26,194 nt of DNA from Treponema sp. (GTDB lineage: Bacteria > Spirochaetota > Spirochaetia > Treponematales > Breznakiellaceae), in the NCBI GenBank assembly GCA_031283505.1, contig JAITBO010000222.1, positions 1-26,194 on the forward strand, written 5' to 3'. The notes beneath the pieces were generated by a model. It searched no databases. It saw only the letters and a program-made list of their open reading frames with translations, and was not told where the DNA came from. Each line of letters begins with the position of its first letter. Within the stretch, counting starts at the first letter, position 1. Shown piece by piece: positions 7,274-14,467 of this stretch. A program made the position numbers and the translations under genes.

Positions 7274-7987
7274 TTATTCCTGATGCGGTGACTTACGTAT
7301 CTGCTGTTCCAACGCCTGTATGCCGATCTCATGCTGCTTTAAGCTTTCCCATTCCATGACAGTCCGCTCAATCCGGGTATCCAGATCGGCAACGGCCTTC
7401 CTGACCAATCCTGTCTTCTCCCTAAGGGCATCCAGAAGCCGGGACAAAATATTTTCGTTGATCACATCGCCGGCTTGAGGAACCTGATTGATAACAGCTT
7501 CCAGTTCGTCGATAATCTTGGTGAAACTCACCAAGTTGCTTTTCATATCGACCCCCAACTCTTCCGCCAGGGTCAGCCGGGATTCCCGGACCGTAATCTG
7601 CCGGAAAAGCTCCCGGTTCCTCAGCACTGCCCGGATCCGGGCTAAAACTTCGGAAAAATTGAAAGGTTTTGTAATGTAATCATCCACTCCCAGCTCAAAA
7701 CCTTCAACCTTATCCTTAACATCGTCCAGGGCCGAAAGCATGATGATAGGTATTTCCCGGTATTTTGTATCCCCTTTCAAAATTTTGGTCAACTCCCACC
7801 CGGACATCTTGGGCATAATATTGTCCAGGACGATCAAATCCGGAAGAAAATGTTTGACCTTTTCCAGACCTTCCACCCCGTCTACCGCCTTCTCTACGAC
7901 AAACCCCAGTTTGGAAAGTATTACGTCAAAAAAATCAAGATTTATCTGTTCATCATCGACAATGAGTATCTTTTTCCGGGAATTCAT
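7274..7987 (-). CDS. Response regulator: receiver domain plus coiled-coil C-terminus
   Basis: Residues 1-120 are a complete receiver domain, with acidic pocket D11/D12, phospho-acceptor D55 (LIVLDNIMP), S85 in the switch position, and K107 (DDYITKPF). Residues about 120-237 contain no DNA-binding or enzymatic domain I recognise; they are helical and charged with long heptad-like stretches. It may therefore signal by protein-protein contact. No histidine kinase gene is adjacent. AAGGAAGG sits 8 nt upstream of the ATG. The gene leads the unit with bactofilin and the CinA-type gene, which makes a role in cell shape or envelope control possible (inference). Confidence 0.85.
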   Translation of the reverse strand: MNSRKKILIVDDEQINLDFFDVILSKLGFVVEKAVDGVEGLEKVKHFLPDLIVLDNIMPKMSGWELTKILKGDTKYREIPIIMLSALDDVKDKVEGFELGVDDYITKPFNFSEVLARIRAVLRNRELFRQITVRESRLTLAEELGVDMKSNLVSFTKIIDELEAVINQVPQAGDVINENILSRLLDALREKTGLVRKAVADLDTRIERTVMEWESLKQHEIGIQALEQQIRKSPHQE

Positions 7988-8067
7988 ATTCGCCTTCCTT
8001 GCTTTATTAGGCCGAATGCCGGGTTCATACAGGGCGCATCGCCTCCGGCGACCGGGCTATCCGCTAT

Positions 8068-8097
8068 AATAAGATTTAACAGGCTTTGCCTGCCAAA
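8068..8097 (-). promoter_or_regulatory. Candidate promoter with internal dyad, response regulator unit
   Basis: On the minus strand, TTGGCA (8097-8092) and TTATTA (8073-8068) are 18 bp apart. A dyad, CAGGC-AAA-GCCTG (8093-8081), fills much of the spacer. A repressor binding there would block the promoter, but the dyad could equally be a weak hairpin at the 3' end of lnt, whose stop is only 14 nt away. Confidence 0.4.
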
Positions 8098-8110
8098 ACT
8101 TATTCCGCTT

Positions 8111-9775
8111 CTATCCCTTGCGCATTTGGCTGTTGGACGCCCCGACAGCAAAACCCGAAGTCCGGCCCCTTATATTTCGAATCTTTAACAGTATACTCCG
8201 TCCGGCCCCAACCAGCAATATGATAACCGCCGCCAGAAGGAACAACCGCGCCCAAACATCGCCGTAGCGGGCGTAGGGGGAAGTCCCCGTGACAACCGGA
8301 ACTTCCACAGTAAGCCAGGCCTCGGCAAAAGGCGGCGCCATGGCCAGGATCTTCCCGTTGGGGTCTATGCCGCAAGTCTGACCCGACGCGGTAGAACGTA
8401 CCATGGCGCGGCGGTTTTCCACCGCCCGGAAAACCGCCATGGAGAGGTGCTGATTTTGGGCGGGGAGGCTCCGGGACCAGGCGTCGTTGGTGAGGTTCAC
8501 GATAATATCCGCCCCGTTCCGCACGAATTCCCGGGAAAGATAGCCGAAGGTGTCCTCAAAACAGATGGGGGTCGAAAATTTAAAGCCCGTGACGTTAAAG
8601 ACCGTGGCCTCCCCCCCCTTTTCCCAGAAGTGGGTGTCCGCGTTCAGCAAAGCCTGGTATATCCACGGGAACTGCTTCTCGTAGGGGAACCCCTCGGTGA
8701 AAGGGACCAGATGCAGTTTGCGGTAAATCCCCGTTTCCACCCCCTGTTCATAGAGGATCGCGGCATTGTAATCGATCTGCTCCCATTGTCCGTCCGGGGA
8801 CACCCGCCTTCTTGCATCGTCGTTCCCTATGACAAAGGGAACCTCCTGTTCCTTGAGAAAATCCAGAAGTTCCCGTACCAGGACGTAGGACTCGGGATCA
8901 GTCCGGTAGGTGGTATGCCAATAGATGCGGGGAACAAAGGCGGTTTCGGACCAGACCACCAGATCGGGCTTGGGATCCGCCGCCAGGGCCTCCAGGGACA
9001 GTCGCTTCAAAATGCGGTAATTCAACCGGTATTGGGGCATATCCCCCCGCCAGGGATCGGTATTGTGCTGGATCAGGGCTATATTCGCCTTAGCCGCCTG
9101 GGAATAATCCACAGGGGAGACAACCCCATAGACCAGGGTACCCGCAAGGGCGGCAAGCCAGATGAAGGCGGGTATACGCTCCCGCCTGAAAAAGTCCCGG
9201 ATGCCGGAGGAAGGGCCCGTCCCACTCAAAGCGCCGGCCAAAAAAGCCGAAGGGAACACCGTCAAAGCGGAAACGCCCCACACCCCGAAGACGGCGGCGA
9301 TTTGCACCACCGGCAGCACCGTCCACTGGGAATACCCCATGATGCCATAGGAATAACCCAAAAAACCCTGCGTCCGGAGGTATTCATAGGCAATCCAGAT
9401 GACCCACTGAACCAGATAACCCCGCCGGGGAAAAAGGATAAGGGCCAGTTTGAGAACGGGAAAGAGGACGGCGAAATAGACAAGATAGATGACCCCCACA
9501 ATAAGACCGCCCAAGGGATGAAAGACACTGAGCCAGTAGTTGAAGAGGCTATAAGCCGTATAGCCGTACAGGGCGCCCCAAAAGACGCAGACACCGGCCT
9601 TTGCCCGATAAATTACCCAAAAAATGGGAACATAGGCTACCCACGCCAGAAGAGGAACGCCCTTTTCGACAAGCAAATTGGGAAAGGAAAGGGCGAATAA
9701 CAGGGAAGCGGACAAAATCACGCCTAAATGAATCAGAAAACCTCTGAACCATCCTCCGCGCCCGGTAAGACTCAT
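8111..9775 (-). CDS. lnt: Apolipoprotein N-acyltransferase
   Basis: Lnt adds the third acyl chain to the N-terminal cysteine of lipoproteins in the inner membrane. The 554-residue protein has six or more membrane segments in residues 15-225, then a nitrilase-type periplasmic domain (about 230-485) and a last membrane helix near 512-530. The catalytic triad can be placed at E277 (WSETAF), K353 (YRKLHLVPF) and C405 (PICFEDTFG). The start ATG overlaps the TGA of the hup gene as ATGA. The C-terminal tail beyond the last helix is basic. The window also encodes a likely lipoprotein substrate, the TPR protein at 18321. Confidence 0.95.
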   Translation of the reverse strand: MSLTGRGGWFRGFLIHLGVILSASLLFALSFPNLLVEKGVPLLAWVAYVPIFWVIYRAKAGVCVFWGALYGYTAYSLFNYWLSVFHPLGGLIVGVIYLVYFAVLFPVLKLALILFPRRGYLVQWVIWIAYEYLRTQGFLGYSYGIMGYSQWTVLPVVQIAAVFGVWGVSALTVFPSAFLAGALSGTGPSSGIRDFFRRERIPAFIWLAALAGTLVYGVVSPVDYSQAAKANIALIQHNTDPWRGDMPQYRLNYRILKRLSLEALAADPKPDLVVWSETAFVPRIYWHTTYRTDPESYVLVRELLDFLKEQEVPFVIGNDDARRRVSPDGQWEQIDYNAAILYEQGVETGIYRKLHLVPFTEGFPYEKQFPWIYQALLNADTHFWEKGGEATVFNVTGFKFSTPICFEDTFGYLSREFVRNGADIIVNLTNDAWSRSLPAQNQHLSMAVFRAVENRRAMVRSTASGQTCGIDPNGKILAMAPPFAEAWLTVEVPVVTGTSPYARYGDVWARLFLLAAVIILLVGAGRSILLKIRNIRGRTSGFAVGASNSQMRKG

Positions 9776-10116
9776 TGCTCACTGCCGCCGCTTTCACCGG
9801 AACTGGGAACATCGGCTTCACCGACGTTCCATACATCCTGTTTCAGTTCCCTGCCGGGCCTGAACGCGGCAATACCATGAGAATTCACGGAAACGAGTTT
9901 ACCCGTCTTGGGATTCCGGGCTTTCTGGCGGCCTTTACGGATACGCACTTCAAAAGTACCGAAACCCCGTAACTCTATACACATTCCCTTAACCAGAGTT
10001 TCTTTGATCTCGTCCAGAAAAAGATCGATAACGGTCCGTATTTCTTTACGATTCATCCCGGTCTTTTGGTATACAGAGTCAACAACATCAGACTTGGTAA
10101 GTTTCTTTGCCGCCAT
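9772..10116 (-). CDS. hup: HU/IHF-family DNA-binding protein with acidic tail
   Basis: Residues 1-90 form a full HU/IHF fold: helical dimer body (LTKSDVVDSVYQKTGMNRKEI), GFGTFEVRIRKGRQKARNPKTG as the beta arm, and the conserved FRPGRELK after it. The usual length is about 90; here about 20 Ser/Gly/Glu-rich residues are added at the C-terminus. The ATG is preceded by AGAGAG. The stop overlaps the lnt start, so the two are translationally coupled. A hairpin lies between this gene and rpsT upstream. Whether it behaves as HU or IHF cannot be told from sequence. Confidence 0.93.
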   Translation of the reverse strand: MAAKKLTKSDVVDSVYQKTGMNRKEIRTVIDLFLDEIKETLVKGMCIELRGFGTFEVRIRKGRQKARNPKTGKLVSVNSHGIAAFRPGRELKQDVWNVGEADVPSSGESGGSEQ

Positions 10117-10129
10117 TTTGCTCTCTAAG

Positions 10130-10180
10130 AAAGACCGTTAACTGGCCGGGATAACCGGGACCGGTCGAAACACGGTCTTT
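10130..10180 (-). promoter_or_regulatory. Hairpin between rpsT and hup
   Basis: Arms AAAGACCGT (10130-10138) and ACGGTCTTT (10172-10180) pair perfectly over 9 bp. The enclosed 33 nt are GC-rich, with several CCGG/CCCGG blocks that can pair further. The structure starts at the rpsT stop codon and ends about 13 nt before the hup ATG. It lacks a clear U tract. It may be a partial terminator or processing site setting the S20 to HU ratio. Confidence 0.5.
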
Positions 10181-10454
10181 ATTGCGCTACTTTGAGAGAA
10201 TTAAAGAGACGCTGCATCCTTGACTTTTTACGGGCTGCGGTGTTCTTTTTGATAATCCCCTTCCCTGCGGCGGTATCAATCTTTTTAATCATGTCCTTGA
10301 GCGCCGCTTCAGAGGCTGCGGTATCTTTTTGCCGCGCCAGGATAACGAATTTCTTCACGCTGGTTCTGACGGCGCTTTTTACCGCCTTATTCCGAAGCCT
10401 GCGCTCCTCACTCTGCCGATGCCGCTTTTCAGCGGAACTGCTTTTACCTGCCAA
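10179..10454 (-). CDS. rpsT: 30S ribosomal protein S20
   Basis: The 91-residue protein is a normal S20: the start (M)AGKSSSAEKRHRQSEERRLRN matches the family, and the rest is basic and helical (GIIKKNTAARKKSRMQRLFNSL). Translation starts at a TTG (10454-10452) preceded by TGGGGGT 8 nt upstream. A longer in-frame ORF reaching 10547 has no family similarity in its extra residues and no ribosome site. UUG starts are known for rpsT in other bacteria and there take part in S20 autoregulation. The leader contains a further hairpin (10522-10543). Confidence 0.95.
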   Translation of the reverse strand: MAGKSSSAEKRHRQSEERRLRNKAVKSAVRTSVKKFVILARQKDTAASEAALKDMIKKIDTAAGKGIIKKNTAARKKSRMQRLFNSLKVAQ

Positions 10455-10521
10455 AGGAAACCCCCAGTAATGAAATAATAGCCCTCCCCGCCCTGAAGGA
10501 CGAGACGTTGCCTTTCTGCAA

Positions 10522-10543
10522 GGTATGGATGCGGCTCCATACC
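10522..10543 (-). promoter_or_regulatory. Hairpin in the rpsT upstream region
   Basis: GGTATGGA and TCCATACC form a perfect 8-bp stem around a 6-nt loop, about 70 nt upstream of the TTG start of rpsT. It is not followed by a T run. It probably lies in the S20 leader and could take part in feedback by S20. No conserved leader motif was recognised. Confidence 0.4.
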
Positions 10544-10712
10544 CCAAATAAACAAAAATTAACCAGATTCAAAACACCCTATTAAGGACGAATGGTGAAT
10601 CCGCCTGCATATTAAACTGTCAGCATCCTCCGAATAATTAATCCGAAACACCGCCGAAACAGCTTTGTTAAAAAAATAACCCCGCGCCTATACTTAGTTC
10701 TTTCGGATTTGT

Positions 10713-10883
10713 TTACTTAAAATCCGCAGGACGACGTTCGACTCTTTTACACTTTTCACATTCCGCGAGGTTTTTGACCTTACCCCGTTCAAAAACTATC
10801 TTCATTTTAATCTCTCCCCCGCAGGAACAAAAAAATTTCTGAGTCGCGCTGGTCGTCCGTGAGTTTTTACTAGCCTGAGCCAT
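10713..10883 (-). CDS. Small zinc-ribbon protein, 56 residues
   Basis: An ATG at 10883 preceded by AAGGAGATT opens a 56-codon frame ending in TAA. The product starts MAQASKNSRTTSATQKFF and carries two cysteine pairs, C19-x-C21 (FFCSCGG) and C42-x2-C45 (ECEKC). These are spaced like a zinc ribbon, in an otherwise basic protein (KMKIVFERGKVK, CKRVERRPADFK). This pattern suits a small ribosome- or RNA-associated protein, but I cannot name a family. The strong ribosome site, own promoter (10921-10947) and cysteine pattern argue that it is real. Confidence 0.75.
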   Translation of the reverse strand: MAQASKNSRTTSATQKFFCSCGGEIKMKIVFERGKVKNLAECEKCKRVERRPADFK

Positions 10884-10920
10884 ATTCAATCTCCTTAAAT
10901 TAACAATGACTTTTCTTAAA

Positions 10921-10947
10921 ATACTATGGACCGGCGGAGGCTGTCAA
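10921..10947 (-). promoter_or_regulatory. Promoter of the zinc-ribbon gene
   Basis: On the minus strand a perfect TTGACA (10947-10942) is followed by TAGTAT (10926-10921) at a short 15-bp spacing, or by GTATTT at 17 bp. The predicted leader is about 30-35 nt. Confidence 0.5.
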
Positions 10948-11009
10948 CAGACAAAAACCATCCGGAACCGGAATTTACGAGGGTACGCTTGCATTACTTA
11001 AAAAAACAA

Positions 11010-11090
11010 AATAAATTGAAGCCGTTTTAAACCTCAGTTTTGAAACGGCTTCAATTGCTAAGTTTATAGCCGTCTTTTACTTTTTTGTAA
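11010..11090 (-). ncRNA. Candidate small RNA ending in a perfect hairpin
   Basis: Arms AATTGAAGCCGTTT (11014-11027) and AAACGGCTTCAATT (11043-11056) pair over 14 bp around a 15-nt loop. On the minus strand the hairpin is followed by TATTTTGTTTTTTT, a fair terminator tail. No minus-strand gene precedes it. Instead, TTGACA (11128-11123) with TTAATT 17 bp downstream could start a transcript near 11090, giving an RNA of about 80 nt. The exact start and even the strand are uncertain. Confidence 0.35.
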
Positions 11091-11181
11091 TATATAGTAA
11101 ATTAATCCAGCAAAATAACCGGTGTCAACAAGTCAAGCAGAGGGTCAATGATTTTTTGGGTTTGTCATAAATTCAGCCAAG

Positions 11182-11201
11182 ATGTATAAAAAAATATACA
11201 T
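11182..11201. promoter_or_regulatory. Dyad upstream of the Rrf2 gene
   Basis: ATGTATA and TATACAT flank six A residues. It lies about 90 bp upstream of the Rrf2 start in an AT-rich, probably bent region. It could be an operator for this regulator. Rrf2 sites are typically short AT-rich dyads, but no specific consensus is matched. Confidence 0.35.
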
Positions 11202-11292
11202 TTTTACTGAATACATGAACCATAATCCAAAAACATTAACTTGTTGCTATTGGTAAAATAACTTTCAAATGAATAACAGGGGGTATTTCTCT

Positions 11293-11694
11293 ATGAGAAT
11301 TACTACTCGAGGCCGTTATGCGCTCCGGGCTTCTCTTGCAATGGCTATACTGGGAAAGGACGGGGGTCCTGTTTCGATTAGTAGTATCTCGGAGAAGGAA
11401 AAAATTTCGCAGGTTTTTTTGGAGCAAATTTTTTTCAAGTTGCGTAAAGCGGGACTTGTTTCCTCCGTCCGCGGCCCTGGAGGGGGATTTTATTTTGCCC
11501 ATTCTTTGGAAAAACTGACGATTAAGGATATTCTGGACGCTGCGGGAGAGGAACTCGATTTGACTCCCTGCGATAAGCGCAAGGGTGAATGTGAGCGGGA
11601 GGGTTATTGTCTGAGTCATGGCGTATGGAAAGATGTAACCGATCTTGTCAACAATTATTTTAAGAGTATAACATTGGCTTCTATTCTTGAATAA
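11293..11694 (+). CDS. Rrf2-family regulator, IscR-like with cluster cysteines
   Basis: Rrf2 regulators bind DNA through a winged helix and often sense iron-sulfur clusters, nitric oxide or redox state. The 133-residue protein starts MRITTRGRYALRASLAMA, the classical family start, at an ATG 8 nt after GGGGG. An upstream in-frame ATG at 11269 adds eight unlikely residues. The recognition helix region is SISEKEKISQVFLEQIFFKLRKAGL, followed by the wing VRGPGGGFYFA. Cysteines C93, C100 and C106 plus H109 (CLSHGVW) match the [2Fe-2S] ligand pattern of IscR, with one extra residue between the first two. No isc or suf genes follow; the next gene, 14 nt away, is a membrane protein. Confidence 0.88.
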   Translation: MRITTRGRYALRASLAMAILGKDGGPVSISSISEKEKISQVFLEQIFFKLRKAGLVSSVRGPGGGFYFAHSLEKLTIKDILDAAGEELDLTPCDKRKGECEREGYCLSHGVWKDVTDLVNNYFKSITLASILE

Positions 11695-11708
11695 GGATAA
11701 TATATTGA

Positions 11709-13229
11709 ATGAAATTAAGGGAGACCCTGTTGATGGAACGGGTACGTGATCGGGAGGCCTATCAAAAGGTTACCGATGCGTTTCGCAGGCGGCGGAACGG
11801 GGCAACTATAGCGGATATTGTCGCCAAAACCGCCCTTCCCCTCCGGACCGTTCGGGAATTGGTCCCCATTGCCGCAGACGAGTATTCCGCCCGTCTGGAA
11901 GTAACCGAATCGGGAGAAATCCTCTATTCTTTTCCTCACGGATTTGTAAGCAAATACCGGGGATTCCGCGCAGGCCTGCGGAAAGCCGGGGAAAAAATAA
12001 AAAAGGGGATTAAAGTCGCCGCCTCCTGGGTCTTTAAGGTGTGGATCATGGTGATGCTGGTGGGCTATTTCGTCCTTTTTATGCTCATCGCTCTGGCCGC
12101 CCTTCTGCTGTCGGTAGCGGCAAGCTCCAGTTCAAATGATCGTTCTTCCCGCCGGGGGGATGGTGGCGGGATTTACATGGCGTCCGGAATCTTCAACCTG
12201 ATAATCCGCATCTGGTTCTATTCGGAACTCTTCAAGCCTGTAGCCCCCTATTACCGGGGGCGGGGGACCCCTTCCCCTGCCCGGCCCAAGAGCCGCCCTC
12301 TGCACAAGGCGATCTTTTCCTTTGTCTTCGGCGATGGGGATCCCAACGCGGATTGGCCGGTCCGGGAGAAACAGGCGGTCATCGCTTATATCCAGGCCAA
12401 TTCCGGGGTTATTTCCCTGCCCGAGTTGATGTCCTTGACGGGGCTTCCCCCGGATAAGGCGGAGAGCCGGATCACCGCCTATTGCGCCGAATTCGGGGGG
12501 CTTCCCGAGGCCACCGAAGACGGGACGGTGGTTTACCGCTTCGACGATCTCCTTTTAAGGGCGGATACCCGGGACCGTTCCTTCCCGGGATTGTCCGGTC
12601 CTGTAAAGAGGCTTAAATCTTTTTCGTCTAACGAAAACAAGATGAACGTCTGGTTCAGTCTGATCAACGGGGCGAATCTCGTTTTCGGCTCGTACTTCCT
12701 CTATAACGCGATGAATACCGGCGCCATCCTCACCCAGGCGGATTTTAATGCCAGTTCCTTTCTTTACGGCATCCTCTATGTACTCCTTTCCCATATCGCC
12801 GCCAATCCCCTTCCCGTCATCATTTCCGCGTTGGGCCTTGTCCCCTTGATTTTTTCCCTGCTCTTCTGGCTCGTCCCCAGTCTCCGTTTCGTCCTGAACA
12901 GGCGGGATAATAAAGCCGTCAAGCTGGAAAATTTTAGGAAAAACGCCTACAGCCGTATCTGGGATGATCCCCTGGCGGTTAAACCCCAGGACATCGTTCC
13001 TCAGGCCAAAGAATGCCGGCCCCAAAATCTTGCCGCCACCCAGGACCGGGTCATCAAGGAAATCGGCGTTTACGCCAATCCTGATGTCTCCCTGGACGAA
13101 ACGGGAAAGCCGGTTTACGTCTTTGGGGAACTGGAGAGGGAAAAAGCGGCTCTGGAAAAATACCGCGCCGGTATAGCTCCCGGCGCATCGGACCTGGGGA
13201 AGATCGTGTTCGACAGTGGAAGGGAGTAA
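11709..13229 (+). CDS. Conserved-looking membrane protein with repeated winged-helix-like modules
   Basis: I do not recognise this 506-residue protein. It contains soluble modules around membrane segments. A module near residues 20-76 ends TESGEILYSF; one near 220-285 ends TEDGTVVYRF; a shorter one near 440-480 ends DETGKPVYVF. The first two look like helix-turn-helix folds with a final beta hairpin (TIADIVAKTALPLRTVREL; ISLPELMSLTGLPPDKAESRI). Hydrophobic segments lie at about 108-138, 155-174, 316-336 and 350-395. There is no signal peptide. Start choice is open: ATG 11709 has a distant AAGGA, while ATG 11733 has AAGGGAG 9 nt upstream. It directly follows the Rrf2 gene and is probably under its control. 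Confidence 0.75.
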   Translation: MKLRETLLMERVRDREAYQKVTDAFRRRRNGATIADIVAKTALPLRTVRELVPIAADEYSARLEVTESGEILYSFPHGFVSKYRGFRAGLRKAGEKIKKGIKVAASWVFKVWIMVMLVGYFVLFMLIALAALLLSVAASSSSNDRSSRRGDGGGIYMASGIFNLIIRIWFYSELFKPVAPYYRGRGTPSPARPKSRPLHKAIFSFVFGDGDPNADWPVREKQAVIAYIQANSGVISLPELMSLTGLPPDKAESRITAYCAEFGGLPEATEDGTVVYRFDDLLLRADTRDRSFPGLSGPVKRLKSFSSNENKMNVWFSLINGANLVFGSYFLYNAMNTGAILTQADFNASSFLYGILYVLLSHIAANPLPVIISALGLVPLIFSLLFWLVPSLRFVLNRRDNKAVKLENFRKNAYSRIWDDPLAVKPQDIVPQAKECRPQNLAATQDRVIKEIGVYANPDVSLDETGKPVYVFGELEREKAALEKYRAGIAPGASDLGKIVFDSGRE

Positions 13230-13364
13230 TCCGTGTAATTGAAGCGGCGGGTATCGCGCAGAAATAGCATGAACAACCACTACCAAAGCCGGAAGGTTAT
13301 CGTTTAGTCTCCTGTTTTTATTGCGCTTTGTTATGAACGAGGACTGACGAAGCAATGCGCCGGC

Positions 13365-13393
13365 TTGCGAATGAAAAGCAGTACCGGTACAAT
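13365..13393 (+). promoter_or_regulatory. Promoter of the Bat operon, next to the start codon
   Basis: TTGCGA (13365-13370) and TACAAT (13388-13393) are 17 bp apart. Transcription would begin near 13400, at most two or three nucleotides before the moxR ATG at 13402. There is no ribosome site before that ATG, so the transcript looks leaderless. Confidence 0.6.
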
Positions 13394-13401
13394 CATTAAC
13401 T

Positions 13402-14457
13402 ATGAAAGTAAATGGTAATACGGATCCCCGGGAACTAATCGCCGAGGCGGCGGCATTGTTGGAGCGTTCGCGGTCAGAGCTTGCCCGGCGTATTGTAGGG
13501 CAGACGGATATGATCGATGGGCTTTTGATGGCCCTGGCCGCCGGGGGGCATATTCTTCTTGAAGGGGTGCCGGGGCTTGCCAAGACGCTGGCGGTGCGGA
13601 GCCTCGCGGAAATTACGGCCCTTCAGTTTAAACGGATTCAATTCACCCCGGATCTTCTTCCCGCAGATATAACCGGAACCTTGGTGTGGGAGCAGAATAC
13701 CGGTAAATTTACCGTTCGTCGCGGGCCGGTTTTTGCCAATGTGATCCTGGCGGACGAGATCAACCGGGCGCCGGCCAAAGTCCAGTCGGCCTTGCTTGAG
13801 GCCATGGAGGAACGGCAGGTGACCATAGGGGAGACCACTTACCCCCTCCCTGACCCTTTCCTGGTCCTGGCTACCCAGAATCCCATTGAACATGAGGGGA
13901 CTTACGCCTTGCCCGAAGCCCAGCTTGACCGGTTCCTCATCAAAGTTCTCATCCGGTATCCCCGACCGGATGAGGAGGTCCGTATCGTGGAACAGCAGGG
14001 CGCGGAGGACAAAAATGAAGGGGGGAGGCTTCCCTTAACGCCGGTACTGGGCCCTTCCTTCCGGGAAGTCCTGGGAGCCGCCGCCTGCGCGGTTCGTATA
14101 GACCGGCGTATCGTCGAATACCTTGTTTCGGTGACAGCCGCTACCCGGCCTGCCGCATCCAGGGGGCCTGGCTTGGGATCTCCCCGATCCGGAGAGGGGG
14201 AACGGCGGCAGGACCGGGAGGGTCTCTACCGGTACATCGCTTTCGGAGCGTCCCCCCGCTCTTCTATTGCCCTGTACCGTTGTTGCCGTATCCGGGCGCT
14301 CTTTGAAGGTCGCGCCTTCGTGACCCCCGAAGATGTAAAGGCCGCTGCCCTTCCGGTTCTGCGGCACCGAATTATCCTTTCCTATGAGGCCGAAGCCGAT
14401 GGCCTGGACGCGGATGGGGTGATTTCCCGTATTCTGGCTCTGGTCCCGGTGCCCTGA
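13402..14457 (+). CDS. moxR: MoxR-family AAA+ ATPase
   Basis: MoxR ATPases are chaperone-like AAA+ proteins that work with VWA-domain partners encoded beside them. The 351-residue protein has Walker A GVPGLAKT (about residues 55-62), Walker B VILADEINRA (about 115-124), sensor-1 LATQNPIEHEGTYALPEAQLD, and the C-terminal helical lid with sensor-2 GASPRSS. Between about 255 and 280 it carries an Arg/Gly-rich insert that looks disordered. It heads the Bat operon, 10 nt before the DUF58 gene. No ribosome site precedes the ATG; see the leaderless promoter. Confidence 0.93.
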   Translation: MKVNGNTDPRELIAEAAALLERSRSELARRIVGQTDMIDGLLMALAAGGHILLEGVPGLAKTLAVRSLAEITALQFKRIQFTPDLLPADITGTLVWEQNTGKFTVRRGPVFANVILADEINRAPAKVQSALLEAMEERQVTIGETTYPLPDPFLVLATQNPIEHEGTYALPEAQLDRFLIKVLIRYPRPDEEVRIVEQQGAEDKNEGGRLPLTPVLGPSFREVLGAAACAVRIDRRIVEYLVSVTAATRPAASRGPGLGSPRSGEGERRQDREGLYRYIAFGASPRSSIALYRCCRIRALFEGRAFVTPEDVKAAALPVLRHRIILSYEAEADGLDADGVISRILALVPVP

Positions 14458-14467
14458 ATCTCTTCAC

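Larger units (their letters stand above)
10884..11292. other. AT-rich gap without a protein gene
   Basis: The 409 bp between the zinc-ribbon gene and the Rrf2 gene contain the zinc-ribbon promoter, a perfect 14-bp hairpin (11014-11056) that may end a small RNA, three GTCAA motifs between 11125 and 11147, a 7-bp dyad around an A tract (11182-11201), and the ribosome site of the Rrf2 gene. A short overlapping frame on the minus strand (11236-11619) has no codon signal and is a shadow of the Rrf2 gene. Confidence 0.6.

Noticed and set aside
8447..9700. Open frame of 417 codons on the plus strand
   Set aside because: It is antisense to the catalytic and membrane parts of lnt, with no recognisable fold and shadow-type composition.
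10455..10547. N-terminal extension of S20
   Set aside because: The added residues do not resemble S20, and the TTG at 10454 gives the exact family start with a ribosome site.
10663..10684. Possible Rex operator (TTGTTA-A6-TAACC)
   Set aside because: Only the inner GTTA/TAAC arms match the consensus, and the site is not placed near a gene that Rex would be expected to control.
10640..10709. 9-bp inverted repeat AATCCGAAA / TTTCGGATT downstream of the zinc-ribbon gene
   Set aside because: The arms are 52 nt apart without intervening structure or T tract, too weak to call a terminator or RNA gene.
12555..13583. Open frame of 342 codons on the minus strand
   Set aside because: It crosses the end of the 506-aa membrane protein gene and the start of moxR in antisense; no coding signal of its own.
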